9,496 nt of DNA from DATMXP01 sp964460935 (GTDB lineage Bacteria; Acidobacteriota; Terriglobia; Terriglobales; Acidobacteriaceae), in assembly GCA_964460935.1 (NCBI GenBank), contig CAYWSM010000371.1, positions 1-9,496 on the forward strand. The letters run 5' to 3'. Position numbers and translations under genes: made by a program. Shown piece by piece: positions 1-5,618 of the stretch. The number at the start of each line of letters is the position of its first letter. Within the stretch, counting starts at the first letter, position 1. The notes under the pieces were generated by a model that saw only the letters and a list, made by a program, of their open reading frames with translations, did not search any database and was not told the origin of the DNA.

Positions 1-1067
1 CCTCCGGGCACAGGATGCATCGGACGATTGAATACCGGATGACCGACGATCACCGTTGGGCGACCTGCACTGGCCACCGGAGGCGGAACCGGCCGGTGCC
101 ACGTTGACGGAGCATTCACGTAAACCGGATAGGCGTTCCACGTATTCCATCCACCTGGTTGCCAGGACCATCCATAGGCAGGAACGAAAACCCAGCGCCC
201 GTAGCGGTATGGCATCCATCCCCACGGATAGGCCGAAACCCATGTGTAGCCCGCGCCCGGATAGTAGGCCCAGGCTCCGTCGCCATACGGATCCCACATG
301 CTGTTGACGCCAAACGGGCGCCACAGAGTGCCGTATCCCGGCGCATTGAAGAAGCCGCCGTAATAAGTCAGGTCGCTGTAACCAAACTGATACGGATATT
401 GATTCCGGTTGTAGTTGGCGGCGTACTGAGTGTTGTAATCGGTGCGCTGCGAATCCCATTCGTCAGCGCCGAATCCGCTAACTCCTTTGGCAAGCGCGAA
501 CTGGGACGAGTCATTCAGGTTCAGGTTAAGCGTTTCGTCCTTCTTCACCTTGGACATTTCGCCGTTGTGTGGAACCTGCAACTCGCCCTTGAACACGGCA
601 ATCTGAGCGTCGTTACCCGAAAGCAGCAGACGGAAGTGGACGTCGTGATCCAGGGTGATGGCCTGATTTCCAGCGTCCAGGCGGAAGTCATCCCCATTCT
701 TGCGCTTGAAGTTAACGTACGCTGTACCGTTGTTGACGCGAAAGCCGGTAGCGCGATCTCCGTTCGAGCGCAGTGTGAGATCGCTGAACTCGACCGAGGT
801 GTTCTCGGCAAGGCGCAGCGCGCTGCCGTTCTCGAACTCAACTTCGGCGCGTCCTGAAGGTCCCGTTTCCAGCCGAACGCCCTGAGTGATGGGCATATTC
901 ATGATGGCTCTTTCGAGACCGTGTCCAGTATTGCGGTCGATTTGCACGTCGCCCTGAAGATCGCTGAGACGAACGATGCGGGCGTGCGAATCGGCGAACG
1001 AAACCGGCATGACTGCCAGCAGAAGACATACTGCAAGCAGCGCAAATAGCACTCGTCGTGTCGCCAT
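1..1067 (-). CDS. Exported FecR-domain protein with DUF6600-like Trp/Tyr/Pro-rich tail (3' end missing)
   Basis: Open from an ATG at 1067 to the left edge without a stop: 355 residues visible, C-terminus outside the window. GGAGAA lies 5 nt upstream of the ATG, supporting the start. Residues 1-25 are a Sec signal peptide (basic MATRR, hydrophobic core, cleavage likely after VSFA). Residues 30-165 fit a FecR-type beta domain: QGDVQI, then an effect of 'GPSGRAEVEFENGSALRLAE' type and a later VFKGELQV. FecR domains of this exported kind are cell-envelope proteins of mostly unknown role, not necessarily iron regulators. Residues about 225-330 are rich in W, Y, P and G with repeated units such as WGWMPYRYGRW and YGWSWQPGGW, the style of DUF6600. 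The protein is probably periplasmic or surface exposed. It is last of three same-strand genes, 88 bp after its upstream neighbour. The long plus-strand open frame across it is a shadow. Family call is by recognition, not by search; function unknown. Confidence 0.85.
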   Translation of the reverse strand, partial: MATRRVLFALLAVCLLLAVMPVSFADSHARIVRLSDLQGDVQIDRNTGHGLERAIMNMPITQGVRLETGPSGRAEVEFENGSALRLAENTSVEFSDLTLRSNGDRATGFRVNNGTAYVNFKRKNGDDFRLDAGNQAITLDHDVHFRLLLSGNDAQIAVFKGELQVPHNGEMSKVKKDETLNLNLNDSSQFALAKGVSGFGADEWDSQRTDYNTQYAANYNRNQYPYQFGYSDLTYYGGFFNAPGYGTLWRPFGVNSMWDPYGDGAWAYYPGAGYTWVSAYPWGWMPYRYGRWVFVPAYGWSWQPGGWNTWNAYPVYVNAPSTWHRPVPPPVASAGRPTVIVGHPVFNRPMHPVPG

Positions 1068-1115
1068 GGGGGTTCTCCAGAATTAAGCCTACTCCATTAG
1101 ACACAGTTTGAAACA

Positions 1116-1160
1116 CCTAAGTTGCTGACGGAGAAGGGCTATATGTTTCAGTAGCTTAGG
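1116..1160. repeat. 13-bp inverted repeat over the stop codon between two minus-strand genes
   Basis: Arms at 1116-1128 and 1148-1160 are complementary, with a 19-nt loop. Read as plus-strand RNA all 13 positions pair, two as G-U wobbles. Read as minus-strand RNA the same two positions become C-A mismatches. The right arm contains the TAA stop (1158-1156) of the exported-protein gene. No T tract follows on the minus strand, so this is not a classical intrinsic terminator. It could be a transcript-end or processing hairpin. Confidence 0.4.
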
Positions 1161-1866
1161 GACGGCCGCCATTGGCGGTAACTGCCGCCTGCTTCGGAAC
1201 CTTGGTCAGAAGGAACTCAGCACGGCGGCGCGAGATGTTCATCAGGCTGGAGTCTTTGGCAATTCTGGTGAGGATCGGCTGAATGGCCTGAAGTTCAGCC
1301 AGCCGCTTGTCCTTGGCTTCCTCTTCCATTGCCTTCAGGATGGAATCGACGCCAAGCTTGTCGTAGCGGTATTTCTCTTCGAGTTGCCGGCCGAGTTCGA
1401 TGGTCTCAGAGATTCCCTGGAACAGGCTTGTCAATTCCTGGACGGTCGGATTATCAGACCAGTTATAGGTGGTTGTGCTCGTTTTGTCGGCGTCCTTGAA
1501 TGTCAGTGTTTTCGTGCCGGTGAACGCAACCTTGTTCTTGGTGTACTCGAAGTTTCCCTGGAAGAAATTGAGTTCCCGCGCGGCGTCGAAGATCCTGGTC
1601 CGGGCGGCATCGGAGACGACAAACTTTACCAGGTAAGGATCGCCCACATTATTGGGTTCGGCCGTGGATTTGTATTCCGCCTTGCCGCTCGACTCGACGG
1701 AAATGTTATAGAAGGGCGGCTTGAAATTCGGGAAGTTCAGCGTAAAGCTGACGACCGGCGGGGTCTTCACGGATTGCTGGTCAGGCTCGAGATGAGGATT
1801 AGCATCTTGCGCCAGAAGCGCCGTGCCAAGCAGGCTGACGAAAACGACGATGAGCCTCTTTAACAT
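1156..1866 (-). CDS. Exported protein of unknown function
   Basis: The chosen ATG at 1866 gives 236 residues beginning with a convincing signal peptide: MLKR, a hydrophobic stretch, then LLAQ, with cleavage likely near residue 20. The frame is open 36 codons further upstream, but that extension overlaps the end of ruvC and puts the signal peptide inside the protein, so the internal ATG is preferred. No strong Shine-Dalgarno is visible. The mature part has a beta-rich first half (PFYNISVESSGKAEYKS, then a FFQ-containing segment and KTLTFKDADKTSTTTYNW). The second half, from about residue 125, is helical and charged (LEEKYRYDKLGVDSILKAMEEEAKD). The order 'short strand motif, helix, NFF' faintly recalls DUF6438-like domains, but I cannot support a family call. 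It lies 37 bp downstream of ruvC on the same strand, so it may be cotranscribed. A periplasmic location is inferred. Confidence 0.8.
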   Translation of the reverse strand: MLKRLIVVFVSLLGTALLAQDANPHLEPDQQSVKTPPVVSFTLNFPNFKPPFYNISVESSGKAEYKSTAEPNNVGDPYLVKFVVSDAARTRIFDAARELNFFQGNFEYTKNKVAFTGTKTLTFKDADKTSTTTYNWSDNPTVQELTSLFQGISETIELGRQLEEKYRYDKLGVDSILKAMEEEAKDKRLAELQAIQPILTRIAKDSSLMNISRRRAEFLLTKVPKQAAVTANGGRP

Positions 1867-1903
1867 TGTCGCTAATACTTGGATGCGGCGGTGCGCTTGA
1901 ACG

Positions 1904-2404
1904 CTATCGTCCAATTCCCTGCCTTGCCAGCGTTCCCGCGGTGTGCAGATGGCAAATCGCAATGGCCAGCGCATCCGCAGCGTCGGGAGACTCCGGAGGA
2001 GCGCTCAGACGAAGCAAAGCGGTCACCATGTGCTGTACCTGGGATTTCTCCGCCTTTCCGTATCCTACAACAGCGGACTTGATTGAGAGCGGTGCGTATT
2101 CGGCGACAGGCAGTCCGCACGATGCGGCGGCCAGCATCGCCACACCGCGCACCTGTCCCAGCTTCAGCGCCGACTTGGCGTTCACGGCGTAAAAAACATC
2201 TTCGATGGCGACATTCTCGGGGTTGAATTCCCCAATCACCTTACGCAACGTCTCATAGACCTGAGACAGGCGTTCCGCCAGCGGTTTACGCGTGGACAGC
2301 TTAATTGTCCCGCAAGCGATGTAACAAAGACCACCGCTGTCATTCTGATCGACGACGCCGTATCCGGTAAATTCGCTGCCGCAGTCGATTCCGAGGACGC
2401 GCAC
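1904..2404 (-). CDS. ruvC: Crossover junction endodeoxyribonuclease RuvC
   Basis: RuvC cuts Holliday junctions symmetrically within the RuvABC resolvasome, in homologous recombination and fork repair. From a GTG at 2404 the protein has 166 residues, about the usual length. All four acidic active-site positions of the family are visible: D7 in VLGIDCG, E68 in AIEDVF, and D141 and D144 in PDAADALAIAI. The segment NAKSALKLGQVRG is a close match to the conserved RuvC stretch after the glutamate. The GTG was chosen because family members begin directly with VRVLGID. No Shine-Dalgarno precedes it, and the frame stays open to a GTG at 2521 (205 residues), so the N-terminus is uncertain. ruvA and ruvB are not next to it here. 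A gene for an exported protein follows on the same strand. Function is secure; only the start is in doubt. Confidence 0.95.
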   Translation of the reverse strand: MRVLGIDCGSEFTGYGVVDQNDSGGLCYIACGTIKLSTRKPLAERLSQVYETLRKVIGEFNPENVAIEDVFYAVNAKSALKLGQVRGVAMLAAASCGLPVAEYAPLSIKSAVVGYGKAEKSQVQHMVTALLRLSAPPESPDAADALAIAICHLHTAGTLARQGIGR

Positions 2405-2533
2405 GAGGAGAAGTTTATCAGTTCGGCGGTAGATCAGTTCATCGGCAGGTTCGTGATAGCAATCTGAATCTAAGAGATTGATGCGCTGAGAACTTCCTTT
2501 CGTATCAGGCACTTCCCGCACTGCTTGTCAAGT

Positions 2534-2562
2534 TTGACCCGACCCCACCGGCATGAGATATT
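2534..2562 (+). promoter_or_regulatory. Possible sigma70-type promoter for the DUF47-PiT genes
   Basis: TTGACC (2534-2539, 5 of 6 consensus bases) is followed after 17 nt by GATATT (2557-2562, 4 of 6). It points toward the DUF47 gene and would give a leader of roughly 70 nt. The -35 overlaps the GTCAA/TTGAC palindrome, so a repressor or activator could act there. I saw no clear Pho-box direct repeat. This is pattern matching only. Confidence 0.3.
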
Positions 2563-2597
2563 AATCAGCCCTTAACATTTAAAAGGGCGCCGTAATC

Positions 2598-2617
2598 GCA
2601 GTGTATTACTGCTTTTT
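2598..2617 (+). terminator. Small terminator-like hairpin in the leader of the phosphate-uptake genes
   Basis: GCAGT (2598-2602) pairs with ACTGC (2608-2612) around a 5-nt loop, and five T residues follow (2613-2617). It lies 21 bp before the DUF47 ATG. The stem is only 5 bp, so it would be a weak terminator. A second hairpin (GCCCTT 2568-2573 with AAGGGC 2583-2588) lies just upstream. Together they could be a leader control element, or chance. Confidence 0.3.
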
Positions 2618-2638
2618 CGTTTAAGGAGCCCTGTAACG

Positions 2639-3253
2639 ATGGTTCGCCTGATACCGCGCGAAACCAAGTTCTTCGACATGTTCACCGAGATGGCCCAGAA
2701 TCTCATTGATGGCGCTCGGCTGATGAAATCGCTGCTGGAAAACTTCCAGAATGTACCGGCGCAGGTTGCGAAGCTGAAGGACATTGAGCATCGCGGCGAC
2801 GACATGACGCATAACCTGCTCACCAAGTTGAACTCCACCTTCATTACTCCATTTGATCGCGAAGACATCCACCGATTGGCCTCGTCGATCGACGACGTAC
2901 TGGACCTGCTGAACGCCGCCGGAGACAGAATGATTGTTTACAAGATCAACTCCGTCCCGCCCGAAACGGCGAAGCTGGCGGCGCTCATCCTGCAACAAAG
3001 CGAAGAGATCGAACGCGCGGTCGCGGGACTCGAGAAACAGCAGCACGTTCTGGAGCATTGCGTGGAGATCAACCGCATCGAGAACGAGGCGGACCGTATC
3101 ACGCGCGAAGCGGTCGGCCATTTGTTCGACACCGAGAAAGATCCCATCCAACTGATCAAGATCAAGGAACTGTTCGAGGTTCTCGAGCTGGCTACCGACA
3201 AGGCGGAAGATGCCGCCAACGTTCTGGAAGCCGTGATACTCAAGAGCGCCTAG
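2639..3253 (+). CDS. DUF47 / PhoU-like phosphate-transport accessory protein
   Basis: 204 residues, the usual length for the DUF47 (TIGR00153, YkaA-like) family. The ATG at 2639 is preceded by AAGGAG with a 10-nt gap. The protein is nearly all alpha-helical, as expected of the PhoU-like fold, with acidic metal-binding-type motifs: EHRGDDMTH (about 50-58), DREDIHRLASSIDDVLD (about 73-89), ENEADRITRE (about 147-156) and ATDKAEDAANV at the end. No signal peptide or membrane segment is visible, so it is cytoplasmic. Genes of this family commonly sit directly before PiT-type phosphate permeases and are thought to regulate or assist them. That arrangement is present here, with the permease 44 bp downstream on the same strand. 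The exact biochemical role of the family is not settled. Confidence 0.92.
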   Translation: MVRLIPRETKFFDMFTEMAQNLIDGARLMKSLLENFQNVPAQVAKLKDIEHRGDDMTHNLLTKLNSTFITPFDREDIHRLASSIDDVLDLLNAAGDRMIVYKINSVPPETAKLAALILQQSEEIERAVAGLEKQQHVLEHCVEINRIENEADRITREAVGHLFDTEKDPIQLIKIKELFEVLELATDKAEDAANVLEAVILKSA

Positions 3254-3261
3254 GTTCATAA

Positions 3262-3275
3262 CGGTATCGTTACCG
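3262..3275 (+). repeat. Intercistronic hairpin between DUF47 and PiT genes
   Basis: CGGTA (3262-3266) and TACCG (3271-3275) form a 5-bp stem with a 4-nt loop in the 44-bp gap. No T tract follows, so termination is unlikely. It could influence relative expression of the two genes, but a stem this short may be chance. Confidence 0.25.
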
Positions 3276-3297
3276 AGGTAAATAGAGGCCCTGCCAG

Positions 3298-4338
3298 GTG
3301 AATACTGGTTTCATACTGCTGATCATTACCGTCGCGGTTGCGCTGACGTTTGACTTCCTGAACGGCTTTCACGATGCCGCCAACAGCATCGCGACCGTCG
3401 TTTCGACACGCGTGCTTTCGCCCAAACTTGCGGTGGTCTGGGCGGCAGTCTTCAATTTTGTCGCGGCGTTCTTCCTAGGCACGGCTGTTGCGAAGACCAT
3501 CGGCAAAGGGATGATCCAGCTCGACCTGCATGGAACGCAGGTTGTCACCCAATATGTAGTAATGGCCGGACTGCTGGGCGCTATCGTCTGGGATCTCCTG
3601 ACGTGGTTATGGGGACTGCCGACTTCCTCCTCCCACGCGTTGATCGGTGGCTACGCCGGAGCGGCAATCGCCAAAGCAGGATTTTCGGTAATCATTCCCG
3701 GAGGCTGGACCAAGACACTGATCTTTATCGTAGTGGCGCCGATTATGGGCCTTGTGCTTGGGTTGGCAATGATGGTCGCAGTATCGTGGATCTTCCAGCG
3801 CAACTCCCCGCGCCAGGTCGATACGTGGTTTCGCAAGCTGCAGCTACTCTCGGCGGCGTCGTACAGCCTCGGCCACGGCGGCAACGATGCACAGAAGACA
3901 ATGGGCATCATCGCCGGTGCACTCTACGCCGGCGGATTGATGACGAAGTCCGATTTCGGTAAGGATTGGGGACACTATCACTGGCCGATTATTCTGAGCT
4001 GCCACGCAGCAATTGCGCTCGGGACGTACTTTGGCGGATGGCGCATTGTCCACACCATGGGTTCCAAAATCACCAAGTTGAAGCCTGTGGGCGGGTTCTG
4101 CGCGGAAACCGCGGGAGCCATCACCCTCTTTGGCACAGCTCTGGCCGGAATTCCCGTCAGCACCACACACACCATCACCGGTGCAATTGTTGGCGTGGGA
4201 TCGACGCAGCGCCTGTCGGCGGTGCGCTGGGGCATAGCAACGCGGATCGTCTGGGCCTGGGTACTTACAATTCCAGCTTCTGCCGGTGTCGCTGCTCTGA
4301 CGTACTACATCGTCACTCTCTTCAAACCCGGAGCGTGA
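3298..4338 (+). CDS. PiT-family inorganic phosphate permease
   Basis: 346 residues, a compact bacterial PiT protein: an inner-membrane secondary transporter that takes up phosphate, typically as a metal-phosphate complex with protons or cations. The internal duplication of the family is clear. The first repeat has GFHDAANSIATVVSTRV (24-39) and PTSSSHALIGG (108-118). The second has HGGNDAQKTMGIIAGAL (193-209) and PVSTTHTITGAIVG (286-299). The GxxDAxxxx signatures and the P-(S/T)-S/T-S/T-H loops are the substrate-site motifs of the family. About ten hydrophobic helices span the length, with a short polar central loop around 168-183. Translation starts at GTG 3298 with AGAGG 9 nt upstream. It follows the DUF47 gene and is probably cotranscribed with it. 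The PitA-like role is secure at family level; a sulfate or other anion specificity is less likely. Confidence 0.95.
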   Translation: MNTGFILLIITVAVALTFDFLNGFHDAANSIATVVSTRVLSPKLAVVWAAVFNFVAAFFLGTAVAKTIGKGMIQLDLHGTQVVTQYVVMAGLLGAIVWDLLTWLWGLPTSSSHALIGGYAGAAIAKAGFSVIIPGGWTKTLIFIVVAPIMGLVLGLAMMVAVSWIFQRNSPRQVDTWFRKLQLLSAASYSLGHGGNDAQKTMGIIAGALYAGGLMTKSDFGKDWGHYHWPIILSCHAAIALGTYFGGWRIVHTMGSKITKLKPVGGFCAETAGAITLFGTALAGIPVSTTHTITGAIVGVGSTQRLSAVRWGIATRIVWAWVLTIPASAGVAALTYYIVTLFKPGA

Positions 4339-4434
4339 CGCAACCCGCAGCCGAAACTCTCTTCTATAGAAGCCCACTTTGGCGGAGTCGCTGGCATCTA
4401 CCTCTACAGGTCTGGAAATTACGTTGAGGTGGTT

Positions 4435-5016
4435 ATGTTCCGCAGAAAGATAAGTCTTCTCATGCTGTTTGTGCCGTTGTTACTCACTGTAAGTGCGTTG
4501 GCACAGACATCGGTCGTTCCATCGGGCACAGAGATTAAGGTGCGCACTGATCAGCAGATCACCGCGACAACCGCCAACGCCGGTCATCACTATACCGGTA
4601 CAATCTCCGAGCCAGTAACGGATGCAAACGGTAAGACCATTATTCCCAAAGGCGCTCCGGCGCAATTGACTGCGATCAAAGACGGCAGTAAGGTCGCGCT
4701 CGACCTGACTGCTGTTACCGTCGACGGCCGCCGCAACCTGATCCAAGCCAGTTCCTACAAAGAAGGCGCACTCGGAGCAAATAAGACAACGGCGAAATAC
4801 GCCGGTGGCGGCGCCTTGGCCGGTACTCTCATCGGCGCACTGGCCGGCGGGGGAAAGGGCGCTTTAATTGGTGCTGTCGCGGGCGGCGCGGCTGGAGCAG
4901 GAGCGCAGGTGCTGACCAAAGGAAAGAACCTGAACATCCCAGCGGAAACGATACTGACATTTAAGACTGCGCAGGATTTGCAAATGCAGCCTGTAGCCGC
5001 GGGAACTCGAAGATAG
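4435..5016 (+). CDS. Exported glycine-zipper protein of unknown function
   Basis: 193 residues from the ATG at 4435, which has GAGG 5 nt upstream. An in-frame GTG at 4429 lies inside that ribosome site and is less likely. Residues 1-24 form a signal peptide ending ALAQ. Residues 28-105 are a beta-rich region starting VPSGTEIKVRTDQQI and including NGKTIIPKGAPAQL. It is reminiscent of the 'stable start, ipkG' pattern seen in TrbI/VirB10-like beta domains, but this resemblance is weak. Residues 124-157 are a long glycine zipper (GGGALAGTLIGALAGGG and on), able to insert in or pack against a membrane. Residues 168-182 (NIPAETILTFKTAQDL) return to strand-like sequence. It starts 96 bp after the PiT gene on the same strand and is followed by a terminator, so it may be the last gene of that unit or have its own promoter. 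An envelope location is inferred. Confidence 0.85.
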   Translation: MFRRKISLLMLFVPLLLTVSALAQTSVVPSGTEIKVRTDQQITATTANAGHHYTGTISEPVTDANGKTIIPKGAPAQLTAIKDGSKVALDLTAVTVDGRRNLIQASSYKEGALGANKTTAKYAGGGALAGTLIGALAGGGKGALIGAVAGGAAGAGAQVLTKGKNLNIPAETILTFKTAQDLQMQPVAAGTRR

Positions 5017-5041
5017 CTGATTATTCTCTTAGAAAGCAGAA

Positions 5042-5076
5042 AGGCTCGCGGTTAACCCGCGGGCCTCGTTGTCTTT
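5042..5076 (+). terminator. Strong hairpin terminator, possibly bidirectional
   Basis: Arms 5042-5051 and 5057-5066 pair over 10 bp with one U-G wobble around a UUAAC loop. The stem is very GC-rich and is followed by a T-rich tract (TCGTTGTCTTT). It lies 25 bp after the glycine-zipper stop. On the minus strand the same hairpin, with one mismatch, is followed by TTTCTGCTTTC, so it could also end the converging HTH gene. Confidence 0.75.
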
Positions 5077-5086
5077 GTCAACTTAC

Positions 5087-5392
5087 TTAGTCGAGACCTA
5101 ATCCTTTTGCTTTAGCGCGAGGTTTTGGGCCGGCAAATGAACGGCGTACCTGCGCCTCATCCAATCCAGCGCGGCGCCAGAAATACCATGCGTCTTTTTG
5201 TCCGGCTAGGTTTCCCAGACTGATGTAGCCGCTTGCGGTTGGCTCAACAAGACCGCGTTCCCATCGCGAGACCGTCATTGCAGTGACGCCAAGTCGGTCA
5301 GCCAACTCTGTTTGCGTCATCTCCAGTCTGCTGCGTAAAGAAGCTATGTTGCGAGCCCATTCTGCTAATGAACTTGCGTGTCGCCCCACCAT
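5087..5392 (-). CDS. Small XRE-type helix-turn-helix protein
   Basis: 101 residues from the ATG at 5392. The frame extends to a TTG at 5425 (112 residues); neither start has a clear Shine-Dalgarno, and the ATG is preferred by codon. Residues 16-64 are a Cro/CI-type HTH: SLRSRLEMTQTELADRLGV, then TAMTVSRWERGLVEPTASGY, with the classical T-Q-x-E-L-A and S-R-W-E-R-G positions. The C-terminal part has DAWYFWRRAGLDEAQVRRSF and a basic tail (KPRAKAKG), a form seen in single-domain XRE regulators. No toxin gene is next to it, so an antitoxin role is not supported. It is divergent from the HTH/GAF regulator, and a 17-bp near-palindrome lies at its 5' end, suggesting autoregulation. It probably binds DNA as a dimer. 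Its target genes are unknown. Confidence 0.85.
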   Translation of the reverse strand: MVGRHASSLAEWARNIASLRSRLEMTQTELADRLGVTAMTVSRWERGLVEPTASGYISLGNLAGQKDAWYFWRRAGLDEAQVRRSFAGPKPRAKAKGLGLD

Positions 5393-5618
5393 AGAACCAG
5401 TGACTCGTAAAAGAGATGCTGTCAAAACTTATGACAACATGAATATACCACGGTTTTAGAACCACGGGTAAACCTAAACAGTGTCAGTTCATGACGTATC
5501 GCGATTAGAGGAGATTTCGACCGCTTCTCTGTTCTTGTGCAGCGAAAGATGTTGTATGATCTGGTACATAACACCTGTGTTAGTCGAGAGCTGCAGGAAC
5601 CCCCAGGAATCCGGGTCC
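5393..5618. promoter_or_regulatory. Shared control region between the two divergent regulators
   Basis: This 226-bp stretch has no convincing gene. It holds a 17-bp near-palindrome (5420-5436), the direct repeat ACCACGG at 5447-5453 and 5461-5467, and possible -10 boxes in each direction: TATATT on minus (5447-5442) and TATGAT on plus (5555-5560). No good -35 partner was found for either. Frames are open through part of the region but lack protein character. Confidence 0.5.
5420..5436. promoter_or_regulatory. 17-bp near-palindrome, likely operator
   Basis: TGTCAAAACTTATGACA is symmetrical about its central base with 7 of 8 half-site positions matching and outer arms TGTCA/TGACA. It lies 28 bp upstream of the preferred HTH start, and just downstream of the possible TATATT -10 box on the minus strand. 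That is a classic place for repression. The alternative TTG start lies inside it. The binding protein is inferred to be the adjacent XRE protein. Confidence 0.5.

Larger units (their letters stand above)
2405..2638. other. Divergent intergenic region between ruvC and the phosphate-uptake genes
   Basis: This 234-bp stretch carries no convincing gene of its own. The ruvC frame remains open through its left half, but that part has no recognisable protein character. The right half holds a 12-bp palindrome with GTCAA/TTGAC arms (2527-2538), a possible promoter, two small hairpins and the ribosome binding site of the DUF47 gene. It must contain the start signals for both directions. Confidence 0.6.

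Noticed and set aside
159..857. 232-codon plus-strand open frame over the FecR-domain gene
   Set aside because: It is antisense to a gene with signal peptide, ribosome site and recognised domain. The translation shows no domain, and the frame has no ribosome site.
1384..1863. 159-codon plus-strand open frame
   Set aside because: Antisense to the exported-protein gene; composition is a mirror of that gene's codons and nothing is recognisable.
2621..3259. 212-codon minus-strand open frame over the DUF47 gene
   Set aside because: A codon-aligned antisense shadow of a clear family member that has a good ribosome site.
4361..4372. Perfect 12-bp palindrome CTTCTATAGAAG upstream of the glycine-zipper gene
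   Set aside because: Short, AT-centred, with no loop for an RNA hairpin and no promoter context. A palindrome of this length can arise by chance in 9.5 kb.
3844..4377. 177-codon minus-strand open frame over the PiT gene
   Set aside because: Arg/Cys/His-rich low-complexity translation typical of an antisense frame; PiT motifs on the plus strand are decisive.
5087..5425. The XRE gene as an antitoxin of a toxin-antitoxin pair
   Set aside because: No small toxin gene lies next to it on the same strand; the neighbours are an exported protein and a large regulator.
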